A stretch of 64,000 nucleotides of DNA. Origin: Polyodon spathula. Its lineage: Eukaryota > Chordata > Actinopteri > Acipenseriformes > Polyodontidae. Within the stretch, counting starts at the first letter, position 1; the number at the start of each line of letters is the position of its first letter. The translations under genes and the position numbers were made by a program. The DNA lies in the NCBI RefSeq assembly GCF_017654505.1, contig NC_054538.1, positions 47,880,489 through 47,944,488 of the forward strand, in the 5' to 3' direction. Shown in pieces: positions 34,440 to 43,382 of the stretch. Below the pieces are notes generated by a model. That model did no database searches. It had not been told where the DNA came from and worked only from the letters and a program-made list of their open reading frames with translations.

Positions 34440-35870
34440 CTTCAGGCCTCTCCTCCTTCTCCTCTCTCCCTGATGGTGATGGAGGCAGAGGCAGCTCCAG
34501 CTCCTCTCCTCGTGATGGTGGGGGAAGTGATACCAGCAGGCATTCATCCTCTGCCGGTTGAAAGGGACCCAGCAGGCATTCACCCTCTGCTGGTGGACGG
34601 AGACCCAGCAGGCATTCACCCTTTGCTGGTGGAGGCAGATGCAGCTCCTGCTGCTCTGCACCTGGCGGTGGCAGAGGCAGCTCCTTCTGCTCTGCTCCTG
34701 CTGGTGGAGGTGGATGCAGAGGCAGTTCCTGATGTTCTGCTCCTGCCAGTGTAGGTGGCGGAGGCAGAGGCAGCTCCTGCTTCTTTGCTCATGCCGGTGG
34801 AGGTGGCGGAGGCAGAGGAAGCTCCTGGTGCTCTCTGCTCTGCTGTGGTGGGGGGTGGAGGAGGAGTGTAGCCTCTGGCAATGGGGGTGGGAGAGTGGCA
34901 CCTCGTAGTCTCCTGGCGACGGAGGTGGGAGCGACATGTAGTCTACCCTTGTTACAGGGGACTGGTGCAGCTCTCCCTCACTTGCAGGGGACTGGTGTGG
35001 CTCTCCCTCACTTGCAGGGGGTGAAACCAGCATGCATTCTTTCTCTGCTGGTGGAGATGGAGACAGCAGGCATTCTCCCTCTGCTGGTGGCTTGGGTCTT
35101 AGGGCCGTCGGATTCCCCTTCTCAGGCTATGGACTCACCGACTCCCCTTTTGGGCTGTGGAAGCACTGACTCCCCTCTCTTTGGGCTGTGGACACACCGA
35201 CTCCCCCCATCTTTGGGTCTGTGAACACTCCGACTCCTCCCTCTTGGGCTGTGGATGCACCAACTCCCCCATCTTGGTCTTAGGACATTCGGGCTCCTCC
35301 CACTCAGGCATAGGACGTTCAGGCTCCTTCCACTCAGGTGTAGGACATTTGGGCTCCTTCCACTCGGGAGTAGGATGTTCAGGCTCCTCCCACTCCTTCT
35401 CCTCCTCCTCCTCCTCCTCCTCCTCCTCCTCCTCATAAATGCAGAAGGGACAGGAGGCAAAGTAATGCTTGCCCTTGCAGAGGGGGTACAACGGCGATGG
35501 CAGTCGTTTGGGTCCTGGCTTCCTAGCCCTCTGGCGGAACCACTCCTCTGTGTCTTCCCCCCCATCCCATCTTTTGGGACATCTACCTGGACGGAGCAGT
35601 GCATGGTGGTGTGATTGGTTTTGCTACAGACGAAACACCACCGCCCTGCTTGCTCCTTTCCCCCTTTGCTCTGCTGCTGTTACTGCTGAAGCTTTCTTCT
35701 CCCCCTCCTTCTCACCTTCCTCTCCTGGGCTGGTTCCTCCTCTTGGAAGGGGCAGACCGCCACCATGTGCCCGTACAACCTGCAGGCGAGGCACCAGCCT
35801 TGGTCCTCCAGACCACTGAGGAGCTCCTCCAGCACCCTGCAACTGTCCCTCCAGCCTTCCATTTTTTTTT
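34440..35870 (-). pseudogene. Gag-like gene of the LTR element: zinc knuckles, Glu tract, Pro-rich repeats
   Basis: Starting from MEGWRDSCRVLEELLSGLED (about 35862) the minus strand shows CLACRLYGHMVAVC, a CX2CX4HX4C zinc knuckle (about 35752-35793), then in a shifted frame CFVCSKTNHTTMHC, a second one (about 35595-35636), then YPLCKGKHYFASC, a worn third with Tyr for the first Cys. A 12-residue Glu run from a (CTC)n tract follows, then TPEWKEPKCP-type decapeptide repeats, then Pro-rich units such as GAEQKELPLPPP and AEGECLLG down to about 34470. At least two frame shifts separate these parts. Zinc knuckles bind nucleic acid in Gag proteins; the repeat domain has no known function. The Pro/Glu-rich style is inferred to be a fast-evolving Gag extension. 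Confidence 0.6.
35393..35434. repeat. (CTC)n trinucleotide repeat
   Basis: Thirteen or so CTC units that encode the poly-Glu run on the minus strand. Confidence 0.95.
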
Positions 35871-35947
35871 TTTTTAAACTAAAAAAAAAAGAAGCCCTTT
35901 TCTTGGCCTGACGCTTGGAGGTGTTTATCCCGCTCAGGAAACCATAT

Positions 35948-36567
35948 GTCACAAAGACGGCTGTAGTGGGTGACGTCAGACCCGGAACAATAACACAGGA
36001 CAGACAGAGACGTGGATGTTTGGTGAAGCTGAGCTGTGCTCAGCATTTAATAAACAAAAAAGGTCGAAACAGAAGACAGCACACCAAAACAGGACACAGC
36101 ACTTGAGGCCAAAATAAACAGACAAAATGAATTAACACTAAACGAAACACACTAACAAACGGCAGACGAACAGACAAACACGGTGAGTGAAATTATGATC
36201 TACTTAATGCTTTTGCTTTCTCCTCTCCACACAAGGTTCTCCATTCACTGAACACACAACCCCGAGTGAGTGTAAACATGCTGCTTTTATGCAGCTGGAC
36301 CGAAACTCAATTGCTAATCAATCATTCAATTAGTGTCTCAGTACAACTGCATGTGAATTAATAAATTCCCTGTGCTCACATGTTACATTTTACCTGCATG
36401 TGAGTGTTGTGCAATCCTTGTGTATAAATACAAGTATACATTTTAAACACTTGTGCTTGTAACCCATATTTATAGCCTGTGTATTTTATACATAAACACC
36501 AACATTAACACACTACATACAAGATAAAACACTTAATAAACATAAAGGGGCGGGACACTCCACCACA
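35948..36567 (-). repeat. Complete LTR (family 2) of the element at 34281
   Basis: 620 bp from TGTCACAAAGACGG to GACACTCCACCACA. On the minus strand it begins TGTGGTGGAGTGTCCCGCCC, has TATAAATATGGG (near 36465) as a likely core promoter, and an AATAAA signal (near 36055). The match with 19992-20588 runs over the full length, for example CCTGCATGTGAGTGTTGTGC against CCTGCACGTGAAGTGCTATG. Confidence 0.88.
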
Positions 36568-36699
36568 GTCCCCTATTAATTAGGAGATGTGGGCCCATGG
36601 TAGGTATTAGAGCCTTTCCATAACCCCTTGCCTGGTGAATTAGCATACATCCCCCTAGCGGTCAATTTTGATGTTACAGCGTTCTCATTAGTCATTTAG

Positions 36700-37079
36700 C
36701 TTGACCATGAATACTTTACAACCTACCGCAATGCTCTCTAGCAACCGTTTTACACAAAGAGTTTTTATGGAGTTTTAGCACGTGACCAGCTGCCTAAAAC
36801 TTGTTGGGGTAAAACTGGTTGGGGTGCATTCTTTGACTCGTACGGCTACCCCCCAGACTTCTACAGGCAGCCATCATTGTGTTTTTTTTCTTATATTACC
36901 ACTCTAAAGGGCTGGCTTACCAAGATATCCTGAAACTATATTGTGGAAATGTTGATAAAAATGATTATATGGTCTACAATTTCATTAAAAAAATATGTCC
37001 CCCTAAAGCAAAGTATATGTATAACGATGTATATGTACAGTGTGTAAATTCCTGCCTGTCTTTTAAAAATAAATGTTAA
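36700..37079 (+). pseudogene. Polinton adenovirus-type cysteine protease remnant (PRO), plus copy
   Basis: The family cleaves capsid precursors in Polintons and adenoviruses. The + strand shows a DQLPK segment, an FFDSYGYPPDF motif (about 36830-36857; compare DSFGYPP-type motifs in adenain) and, after a shift in a T run near 36880, FFLYYHSKGLAYQD and a Lys/Cys-rich end before a stop at 37077-37079. The segment before the T run has His-His-Cys, in register with where the catalytic Cys lies. The middle of the domain is missing compared with the minus-strand copy at 39376-39560. Non-functional. Assignment is from motif memory, without alignment. Confidence 0.62.
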
Positions 37080-37920
37080 ATAAAAAAAATGTTTGAAACA
37101 AATTCTTAAACAATATAATTTTTATTGAATATAATCAGAAAAAAAAAACAACAAGCATATTTGACACAGGCATATGTACATAAAATCACATTGAAAATAA
37201 AAATTAAAACAAAAATGAAAAGTTTACAAATTAATATTCTTCCCAGTCTTTTTTTCTCCTTTTCCTATTTCTGGAACTGTTAAGGGGGTCATTTTAAAGG
37301 TTTGCATATGGCTACGGGTCTGTATATTAGGTATCACTGAATTAGTGATATTTATAAGGGCTAGACCCTCTAGGAATTCTTCCCAGCCTACGGGGGGTCT
37401 GACGATCAGTAACGTTACTAAGCCCTGTGGCTGTTTTAATTAAATCAACCATGTGGGACCCACGCACAGCATTACCCATTTATTGTTCCATGAAGTATTA
37501 CTAGAGTTCTGGGTCATGGCGTGTAAGATACATTCTTACAGCTGTGAAGGACATTTCTCATAACATAATCCTCTATCTGAGACACTTCCTTGAGTGGTAT
37601 TTATACCATCTTGAGGAGGGGCTGAGACCCCAGGATTCTTATCAGCGATAACTTCATTAGGAGGGGATTAACAGTGTTAAAGTATTAGTCTCTTTTTCAT
37701 CCTGTTTAATCAATGTCATATACCTTTTTAAGAGGGGGAGGTTTATTTTTATTCTGGTGGGGAAAATTAATGATTGAATATAATTTATCATTTTACTAAT
37801 ACATGGTTGGAATGTGTCTGTGTTTTGATTCCCCCCCCCCCCCCCCCCCATGTTTAAATTCTTCTCCTTTACAGACTCATCTGCAGACTAACATTAAGGT
37901 TTAAGAACTTTGTATAAACA
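37080..37920. other. Polinton interior, unassigned; possible minus-strand gene remnant
   Basis: Read on the minus strand, a frame near 37420-37240 ends in a basic tail (SSRNRKRRKKDWEEY, stop near 37240) and an AATAAA-like signal follows near 37120. This could be the C-terminus of a Polinton structural gene, but I recognise no domain. A run of 19 C lies at 37831-37849. Confidence 0.3.
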
Positions 37921-38232
37921 ATGAATGGCAAATTTTCTGGAAATTTAAAAGGGATTTTCATTAGATTAAGAAGCAGACACAGGAACAGATATGCGTCTGG
38001 TCCTGGAACATACAAGTTATTTGAAGTTAAGCGTCTCCAAAAAGGTGACAAAGCAAAGGGAACAATGGAATTGCAAGGCAAGCATGCTCTGATGATTACA
38101 GTATTTCTCTTAAGAGAAATTAAGAATTATATGAGAACACATGATATTGAGGCAAGATCTTATTACTCAATAAAGTTTGATGAATCTATTACAAACAAAC
38201 CTGTAACTTGGCATTTTGAGGGAAAACTATAA
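37921..38232 (+). CDS. Hypothetical protein of 103 residues inside the Polinton remnant
   Basis: An intact frame from ATG to TAA between the protease remnant and the polymerase remnant. It is basic (many Lys and Arg, e.g. IRLRSRHRNRY), with no signal peptide or transmembrane segment, and no Cys. Segments such as GTYKLFEVKRLQKGDKAKGT suggest a beta-rich nucleic-acid-binding fold, but that is speculation. It survives uninterrupted in a region where neighbours are broken, so it may be a younger or still selected gene, or luck over a short length. It could also be a piece of a larger Polinton gene. Confidence 0.4.
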   Translation: MNGKFSGNLKGIFIRLRSRHRNRYASGPGTYKLFEVKRLQKGDKAKGTMELQGKHALMITVFLLREIKNYMRTHDIEARSYYSIKFDESITNKPVTWHFEGKL

Positions 38233-38519
38233 TGATTTAACTGTTTATATGGAGAAAATACTGAAAACAATGATTTGAAATATTGAAAAAGAAATTTTGT
38301 AAAGGCTTTCTGTATTTCGTCATTTTCACTAGCCACCGCCATCAAATCATCGATAATGATTCAATTGACCAGAGGCTGTTTAAAAACAGTTTTGAAATAT
38401 GCCTTTTGGCAGGATTCACTGTAATTTTCTAAGGGTCTAGGGGAAGTTTGGCCAGAAAACAAACCCTTTATCCACAACTTGGGTTAAAAATCTTGCAGAA
38501 TTTTTTCAGTATGTGTTTT

Positions 38520-38854
38520 CTAAACGCTATAGGTTTTTTGTTTTTTTTTGTTAGAGAAACCGTGGCCCTGGTGCAATGGCGATACGCTTCTGACTCATGC
38601 ATCCCCACTGACAATGTAAGCATCTTTATAAAGACAGAGAAGATGTCTTTACCCTGACACGGACTCTAATCTTTGTGAGTAAACTCAGAGATTGGAACCC
38701 TCCGTTAGGTGATTATCTAGGGGAATTGACTACTGAACTTAAACCTGGTGATTACATTACAGAATTCATTTCAGGGGGCCCCAAAACCTATGGCTATAAA
38801 ACAACAGATGGAAAAACCTGTCTGAAAATTAAGGGCATAATTACGATTACATAA
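38520..38854 (+). pseudogene. Polinton protein-primed DNA polymerase B, C-terminal remnant
   Basis: The family copies Polinton DNA by protein priming. Three consecutive pieces lie in three different frames: ETVALVQWRYASDSCIPTDN (about 38545-38615), the palm motif C YPDTDS with the catalytic Asp pair (38650-38667), and a C-terminal block with RDWNPPLGDYLGELTTELKP and FISGGPKTYGY (about 38685-38810), the conserved ending of Polinton polymerases, stopping at 38852-38854. One frame shift lies on each side of the catalytic motif, and about 40 residues expected before it are missing. N-terminal exonuclease and TPR domains are absent. Recognition of the GGPKxYxY and DTDS motifs in order makes the family call good. 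Confidence 0.78.
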
Positions 38855-38948
38855 TTCCAAAACCATTAATCTCTCGTCTCTGAAAAATTTGGTTCATAAT
38901 TTTGTAAGTCCTGATTGAGACACCCACATCAAAAACACAATGATGGCC

Positions 38949-39370
38949 TGTGGCAGGCAATGGCGAGTGGATAGAGGCCCAGAGACAGACTGCAGTTCAA
39001 AAAAAATAACTATTTTATTATAAATAAACACAAAAATGAAAGGGCACAAGGGCCAAAACAAAGCAATTTAAACACAAAAAGATAAAAAGCAAAACTTACA
39101 AAAAAATAACAGTTTCCAGGCTGGGCGATGCCTTCACTGGACTCAAACTTTCTAAACAACCCCAAAAAAACCAACCTGCTTCCTCAGCTCCCTCTCTCCC
39201 AAATGAGAAGCAGAGGCCTCCTTTTATATCAGGTGGCTGGGCGCTGATTGATCGTTAATCAACCTAATCAACTAATCAACCCCAGCCACCTGAACATAAT
39301 AAACCCAGGCAGGTAGGGGAAGTTAACCCCATCCCTGCCAATTTAAAGGGCAGAGCTTTGCTCTGCCACA
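38949..39370 (-). repeat. Solo LTR (family 3), 5-bp TSD TGGCC
   Basis: 422 bp with inverted ends TGTGGCAG...CTGCCACA, flanked by TGGCC at 38944-38948 and 39371-39375. On the minus strand TATAAAAGG (near 39222) precedes a GAAGCAGGTTGG segment and AATAAAATAG (near 39015) gives the polyadenylation signal. It interrupts the minus-strand protease remnant of the right Polinton arm. Confidence 0.9.
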
Positions 39371-39375
39371 TGGCC

Positions 39376-39560
39376 GTCTGTAGAAGTCTGGGGTCTTTGT
39401 AGCTGCCGGTTATTGAATACAGTCTGCATAGAGTTTTTTAATAAAATTTCCTTGGTTGTTTTAGAAAAATAACCAAAGTCTGGGGGGTAGCCGTACGAGT
39501 TAAAGAATTCACTGCAACCATCTTTTAAATATAGTCCCAACCAGTTTTACCCTTAGGCAG
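39376..39560 (-). pseudogene. Polinton protease remnant, inverted copy in right arm
   Basis: The minus strand reads KDGCSEFFNSYGYPPDFGY, FSKTTKEILLKNSMQTVFNN and RQLQRPQTST. SYGYPPDF is shared with the plus copy at 36830. The LTR at 38949-39370 cuts it, and the His-His-Cys continuation resumes at about 38948-38932. It keeps about 35 residues that the plus copy has lost. Confidence 0.6.
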
Positions 39561-40094
39561 CTGGTCACATGCTAAAACCCCATAAAAACTATTTTATGTA
39601 AAAGGGTTTCTAGAAAGCATTGCAGTAAGTTATAAAGTATTCATGGTCAAGCTAAATGACTAATGAGAACACTGTAATTTCAAAATCGACTGCTAAGGGG
39701 GTCGTATGCTAATTCACCAGGCAAGGGATAGCCTATAATATTACATACTGATAATCAAGCTCCGTTTGGGGGCTCTCTGAATGGTAACAGCTCCGGTTGT
39801 TATTTTAGAGGGCTCCTTGTCTAGTCAAAAGATAAATGCACACACACACCTCTTTATTCTTCTTTCTATTTTTTTTTTTTTATGTAGTAGCCTATAATAT
39901 TACATACTGCACCTAAAACACTTATAGCAAATTATGTTTCTTGGTAATGTCTTAAAGCTATTATTTCAGAAGAACCCCTATGCTATTTATTTGAACTAGG
40001 ATACTTGTTGAAACAGAAGCCATTTTTAGGGTTGGTCTATTTTGACGGATAGCCTGTTAATGTGGACTGATGGTAAGGTGGCTGGAACATTCCA

Positions 40095-40185
40095 GGACTC
40101 AGCAGTGGGCTCTGGAGTGTTCCAATCTAATGGGTGAACAGCCCTCACAGGTTCGAATCCTGTCGATAGTAATTGTAACATGTTT
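40095..40185 (+). tRNA. tRNA-like sequence (degenerate or SINE-derived)
   Basis: Has a good B box (CACAGGTTCGAATCCTGTCG at 40146-40165) and an A-box-like ACTCAGCAGTGGGC (40098-40111). The arm that would pair with the 3' end (TCGATAGT) is not found at the 5' side, so no acceptor stem forms. More likely a tRNA pseudogene or the head of a tRNA-derived SINE than a working tRNA (Ser-like variable region is possible). Confidence 0.35.
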
Positions 40186-40449
40186 ATTTTAAAAATATAT
40201 CCTTATGAGCAGTTATATCATTAAAAAGAAAGTCAGACATCTCCTCATCTGTATAACAGAGACGATCAGTTGTGCTTTTCTTTCTGATGCAGTGTTTAAC
40301 CACCATATATTCAGTTTTACCAGAACAAGATGACCCTTTTTTTGTAATTATGTCTTATTTGGTCTTAGAATAATCCTATTAAGCCAAAGAATGTAGTGGT
40401 AACATTTGTTAACTTCTAAATTAACTTTAAAGAGGTTTTTAGATTTTAT

Positions 40450-40700
40450 TTTGAAAATAACGAGACTGCTGCAATATCAGAATCGACCGCGAGAGGGATG
40501 TATGCTAATTCACCAGGCAAGGGATTATGGGAAGGCTCTAATACCTACCAAGGGGCCACATCTCCTAATAAATAGGGGACCTCCAGTGGACTTTTTTCAT
40601 TCAGTTAAGATTAATTTTCAGTGTAATGCTGATTATGAAACCATGGTGTGAACAGGGGTTCTCTACACGGTAATGGCTCGGGCTACTGTCATTGTTAATC
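40450..40700 (-). repeat. Second Polinton arm fragment
   Basis: Reverse complement of 34165-34280 joined to 36568-36680, without the LTR insertion: for example GCTAATTCACCAGGCAAGGG, AGGCTCTAATACCTACCA, CATCTCCTAATAAATAGGGG and CATGGTGTGAACAGGGGTTC have their complements there. It therefore shows the empty-site sequence for the LTR element and holds a part that the right arm has lost. Confidence 0.7.
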
Positions 40701-40969
40701 CGGTCATTTAACCATTTAAACGGCCATAAATGTAATGTTTCACTCATTTCATGTTTTTATATTTTATTTCCAATATTGTAAGGCATATTTTAACCTTGGT
40801 TTGTTATTCAGAGCGCGTTTCATATAGATCCACTTAAAGACAAACGATGGTAAGCATAAAGACATAAAGGACTGTAAATTAGCACTAAAATGTAATCTAT
40901 TTTAATAGCATAAGAGTTGATTTTACAACGTACCATTTCTCCATAAACTCCATAAAAAGTGTGTGTATC

Positions 40970-41027
<58 letters not shown>

Positions 41028-41575
41028 AACGTTTGAGTTAGCAAACATCACTTTTTTCGGCTTGTTATGGTAACATTTTTCACTTCGTTTTGTGTTTAAT
41101 TGTTGAGCTTTTTGCTGCATTACAGTCCTTCATTAATTATTTTGTTTATTTTAATTTTCCAGGGCATTTTGTTAATGGCACATATGCAACACACAAACCT
41201 TAAGTGTATTTTTGTTTTTGTTTTTCACTGTTCTTGTTCTTTATTTCTTAAATGCAAATTTTCTTTTTAAACTACATTTTTACAGTACCTCAGCAGTAAC
41301 ACAGCATCTCTCTGCACTTACAAGCATTTGATCAAATTGTTACTGTCCTTCAGTTTATAAAACATGTTTTTTTTTTTATAATACAGACAGACATCATGTC
41401 GCATTCATAAATATTGACACATGCTTTCTAAGGGAGAGGCAGCATTTGTGTGCCTAACCCTGAAAAAATGGATATATATATATTTAAATTAAACACAGAG
41501 CACAGATTCCATTTTTAGTTTCATTCACTCGTATATTATTGGCAGGAAACAAAATATATCCAGAACTTGCATCAT
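40690..41575 (+). repeat. Local direct duplication, copy 1
   Basis: 40690-40972 is almost identical to 42389-42671 (from ATTGTTAATCC to GTGTGTATCCAA), and 41493-41570 matches 42757-42828 (CAGAGCACAGATTCC, GTATATTATTGGCAGG). Between these, copy 1 has an (AT)n tract (40974-41023), about 450 bases of unique sequence and a short AT tract (41471-41480). Confidence 0.9.
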
Positions 41576-42388
41576 ACTTTATCATTTCTCTGTGATTCAG
41601 TGGTACAAACAGATTGATACTTTACAATGGTGAGATTGACGGAGTATTGTGATTGAGGAATCATAGTGTCATAAAGAACAACTGCCGGTGTGTACCAGTT
41701 GCAAGCCTGTCACGTACCAGTACTGGTTGAAGACCACTGCATTAGGCCACAATACCTCTCAGTCCCTTTGTTCTATCCACTTTGCCAGACAGCAAGATGA
41801 AAGGTGCATGGAATGCTGTGAATCAACTCAAAAGACAGGAGCAGAGTGTAAAATAGCTTCCTTTTATTTTTCTCAAATAATTAGAGGAGTATTCTCAACA
41901 AGGGAAAAAAACAAAACAAGTTGAATGCCAGATGGTAGCTCCTGTAATTTTCTTTGTACTTGGCCTTGTCTATTAATTAATGTTCAGCAAGTCTATATTT
42001 ATCAACCTTACATAAATAAAGGCAGCTGGCCTTGAGGATGAATACAAGCCTTAGTCACACTGCACAGCAGTGTCCTTTAGTGAATGGCAACAGGCGAAAT
42101 GACAGATTGAGCGGGGGTTGGGGGGGTGCAGAGTGGCTGAAAGAGAGGTTGATGAGTCTTCCTGGTGGATGTAAATGCTATTCACTGAAAGGGGCTAATT
42201 AATTATACTTCATTAATTGTGTTTATGATGTGGTGGCCACCAAATCTCCTGCAAGTTATGCTGCATGTATCCTTGGACAGTTGTGTATGTGTTTCAACTG
42301 CAGAACATTTGTATAAACCAGCTAGGTATACTGCAAGTTAACAGAAAATGTGCATTGCAATTAGGACTGTAAATCTACATTTAAATCC
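41576..42388. other. Unassigned sequence with hAT-like right end
   Basis: CGTACCAGTACTGGTTGAAGACCACTGC at 41715-41742 could be the inverted partner of the hAT-like end at 32911. Nothing else recognised. Confidence 0.35.
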
Positions 42389-42687
42389 ATTGTTAATCCA
42401 GTCATTTAACCATTTAAACGGCCATAAATGTAATGTTTCACTCATTTCATGTTTTTATATTTTATTTCCAATATTGTAAGGCATATTTTAACCTTGGTTT
42501 GTTATTCAGAGCGCGTTTCATATAGATCCACTTAAAGACAAACGATGGTAAGCATAAAGACATAAAGGACTGTAAATTAGCACTAAAATGTAATCTATTT
42601 TAATAGCATAAGAGTTGATTTTACAACGTACCATTTCTCCATAAACTCCATAAAAAGTGTGTGTATCCAAACTATATATATATATAT

Positions 42688-42753
<66 letters not shown>

Positions 42754-42830
42754 TACACAGAGCACAGATTCCATTTTTAGTTTCATTCACTCGTATATTA
42801 TTGGCAGGAAAAGAAATATATCCAGAACCA
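42389..42830 (+). repeat. Local direct duplication, copy 2
   Basis: Same as copy 1 but the 450-base unique part is missing and the two AT tracts are replaced by one interrupted (AT)n tract (42672-42749). Confidence 0.9.
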
Positions 42831-43061
42831 AAAACCTTTTTTTTCATTAAAAATCAAGCCACTGATACAATGCTTGTTCCCAGCGCCCCTCCCCTTCACA
42901 ATGGCATTTGCACATTAACACGAAAAAATAAAAGTTTATTTCCCAGCGTCTGTCTTTCATGGCTTCTCAATTCAGCTTACTTGAATAATTATAAGTTGTT
43001 CTGTAATTACAATAAAGTATGGACAAATAAAGCAGCGTAATCACTTTGTAACTGACATCTT

Positions 43062-43312
43062 CCCTTACAAAAAAATACTGCAGTAATGAAGTAAAAAAAT
43101 ACTGCAGTGTACTGCAGTATAAATGCAATATTTTTGACGCAGTTATACTATTTTAGTACTAGTACTGCAGTATTCTTTTTTTACTTCATTACTGCAGTAT
43201 TTTTGCAAATTGCAAATAATCTTCAACAGTATAGTACCTTATCATTGTGTTTATGCCCTGCAGTATGAATGCAGTACCATTGTAGTTCTTCTACTGCAGT
43301 AAGCAGAAATTA
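43062..43312. repeat. Cluster of TACTGCAGTA palindromes
   Basis: At least six CTGCAG-centred palindromes in 250 bases (AATACTGCAGTAATGAAG, ATACTGCAGTGTACTGCAGT, AGTACTGCAGTATTC, ATTACTGCAGTATTTTTG, TACTGCAGTAAG). TACTGCAGTAATGAAGTAAAA and its complement (43083-43100, 43181-43197) form an inverted pair. Starts after CCCTTACAA, like the cluster at 49640-50010 read in reverse. Confidence 0.8.
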
Positions 43313-43382
43313 TTATTAAAAACATGGTATAATTACAAACAATACTTAACATTAATAATTACTTTATTAAACGTTACTTTAA

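Larger units (their letters stand above)
34281..36567 (-). mobile_element. Non-autonomous LTR retroelement, 5-bp TSD GTCCC
   Basis: The element is flanked by GTCCC at 34276-34280 and 36568-36572. On the minus strand the 5' LTR is 36567-35948 (620 bp) and the 3' LTR is only 34440-34281: the first about 160 bases of each, read on the plus strand, agree (TGTCAC-AGACGGCTGT-GTGGGTGA-GTCAGACCCGGAACAATAAC). The missing rest of the 3' LTR would be U3-R sequence, so this copy is damaged or arose from template switching. The inside is a 1.5-kb gag-like region with zinc knuckles and repeats but no protease, reverse transcriptase or integrase. The LTR belongs to the family of the solo LTR at 19992-20588. 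Confidence 0.82.
33740..40080. mobile_element. Polinton/Maverick remnant with long inverted arms
   Basis: Polintons are large self-replicating DNA elements related to adintoviruses. Here the arms 33740-34280 plus 36568-36880 (left) and 38932-38948 plus 39371-40080 (right) are reverse complements with gaps: GACCAACC/GGTTGGTC near the outer edge, GCAGTATGTAATATTA/TAATATTACATACTGC, and CTCATTAGTCATTTAGCTTG and its complement. Between and partly inside the arms are remnants of an adenovirus-type protease and a B-family DNA polymerase. A 2.3-kb LTR element (34281-36567) and a solo LTR (38949-39370) interrupt the arms. Integrase, capsid and ATPase genes are not seen, so about two thirds of a typical element is missing. 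Outer ends and 6-bp TSD are not resolved. Confidence 0.72.

Noticed and set aside
34350..35877. Many overlapping plus-strand frames of 90-134 codons as genes
   Set aside because: They are shadows of the repetitive minus-strand Gag-like region; the (CTC)n and short repeats keep several frames open.
40820..41120. Tyr/Ile-rich frames over AT tracts (also at 27767, 42518, 49099, 55337, 58968, 61044) as membrane proteins
   Set aside because: Pure translation of (AT)n microsatellites.
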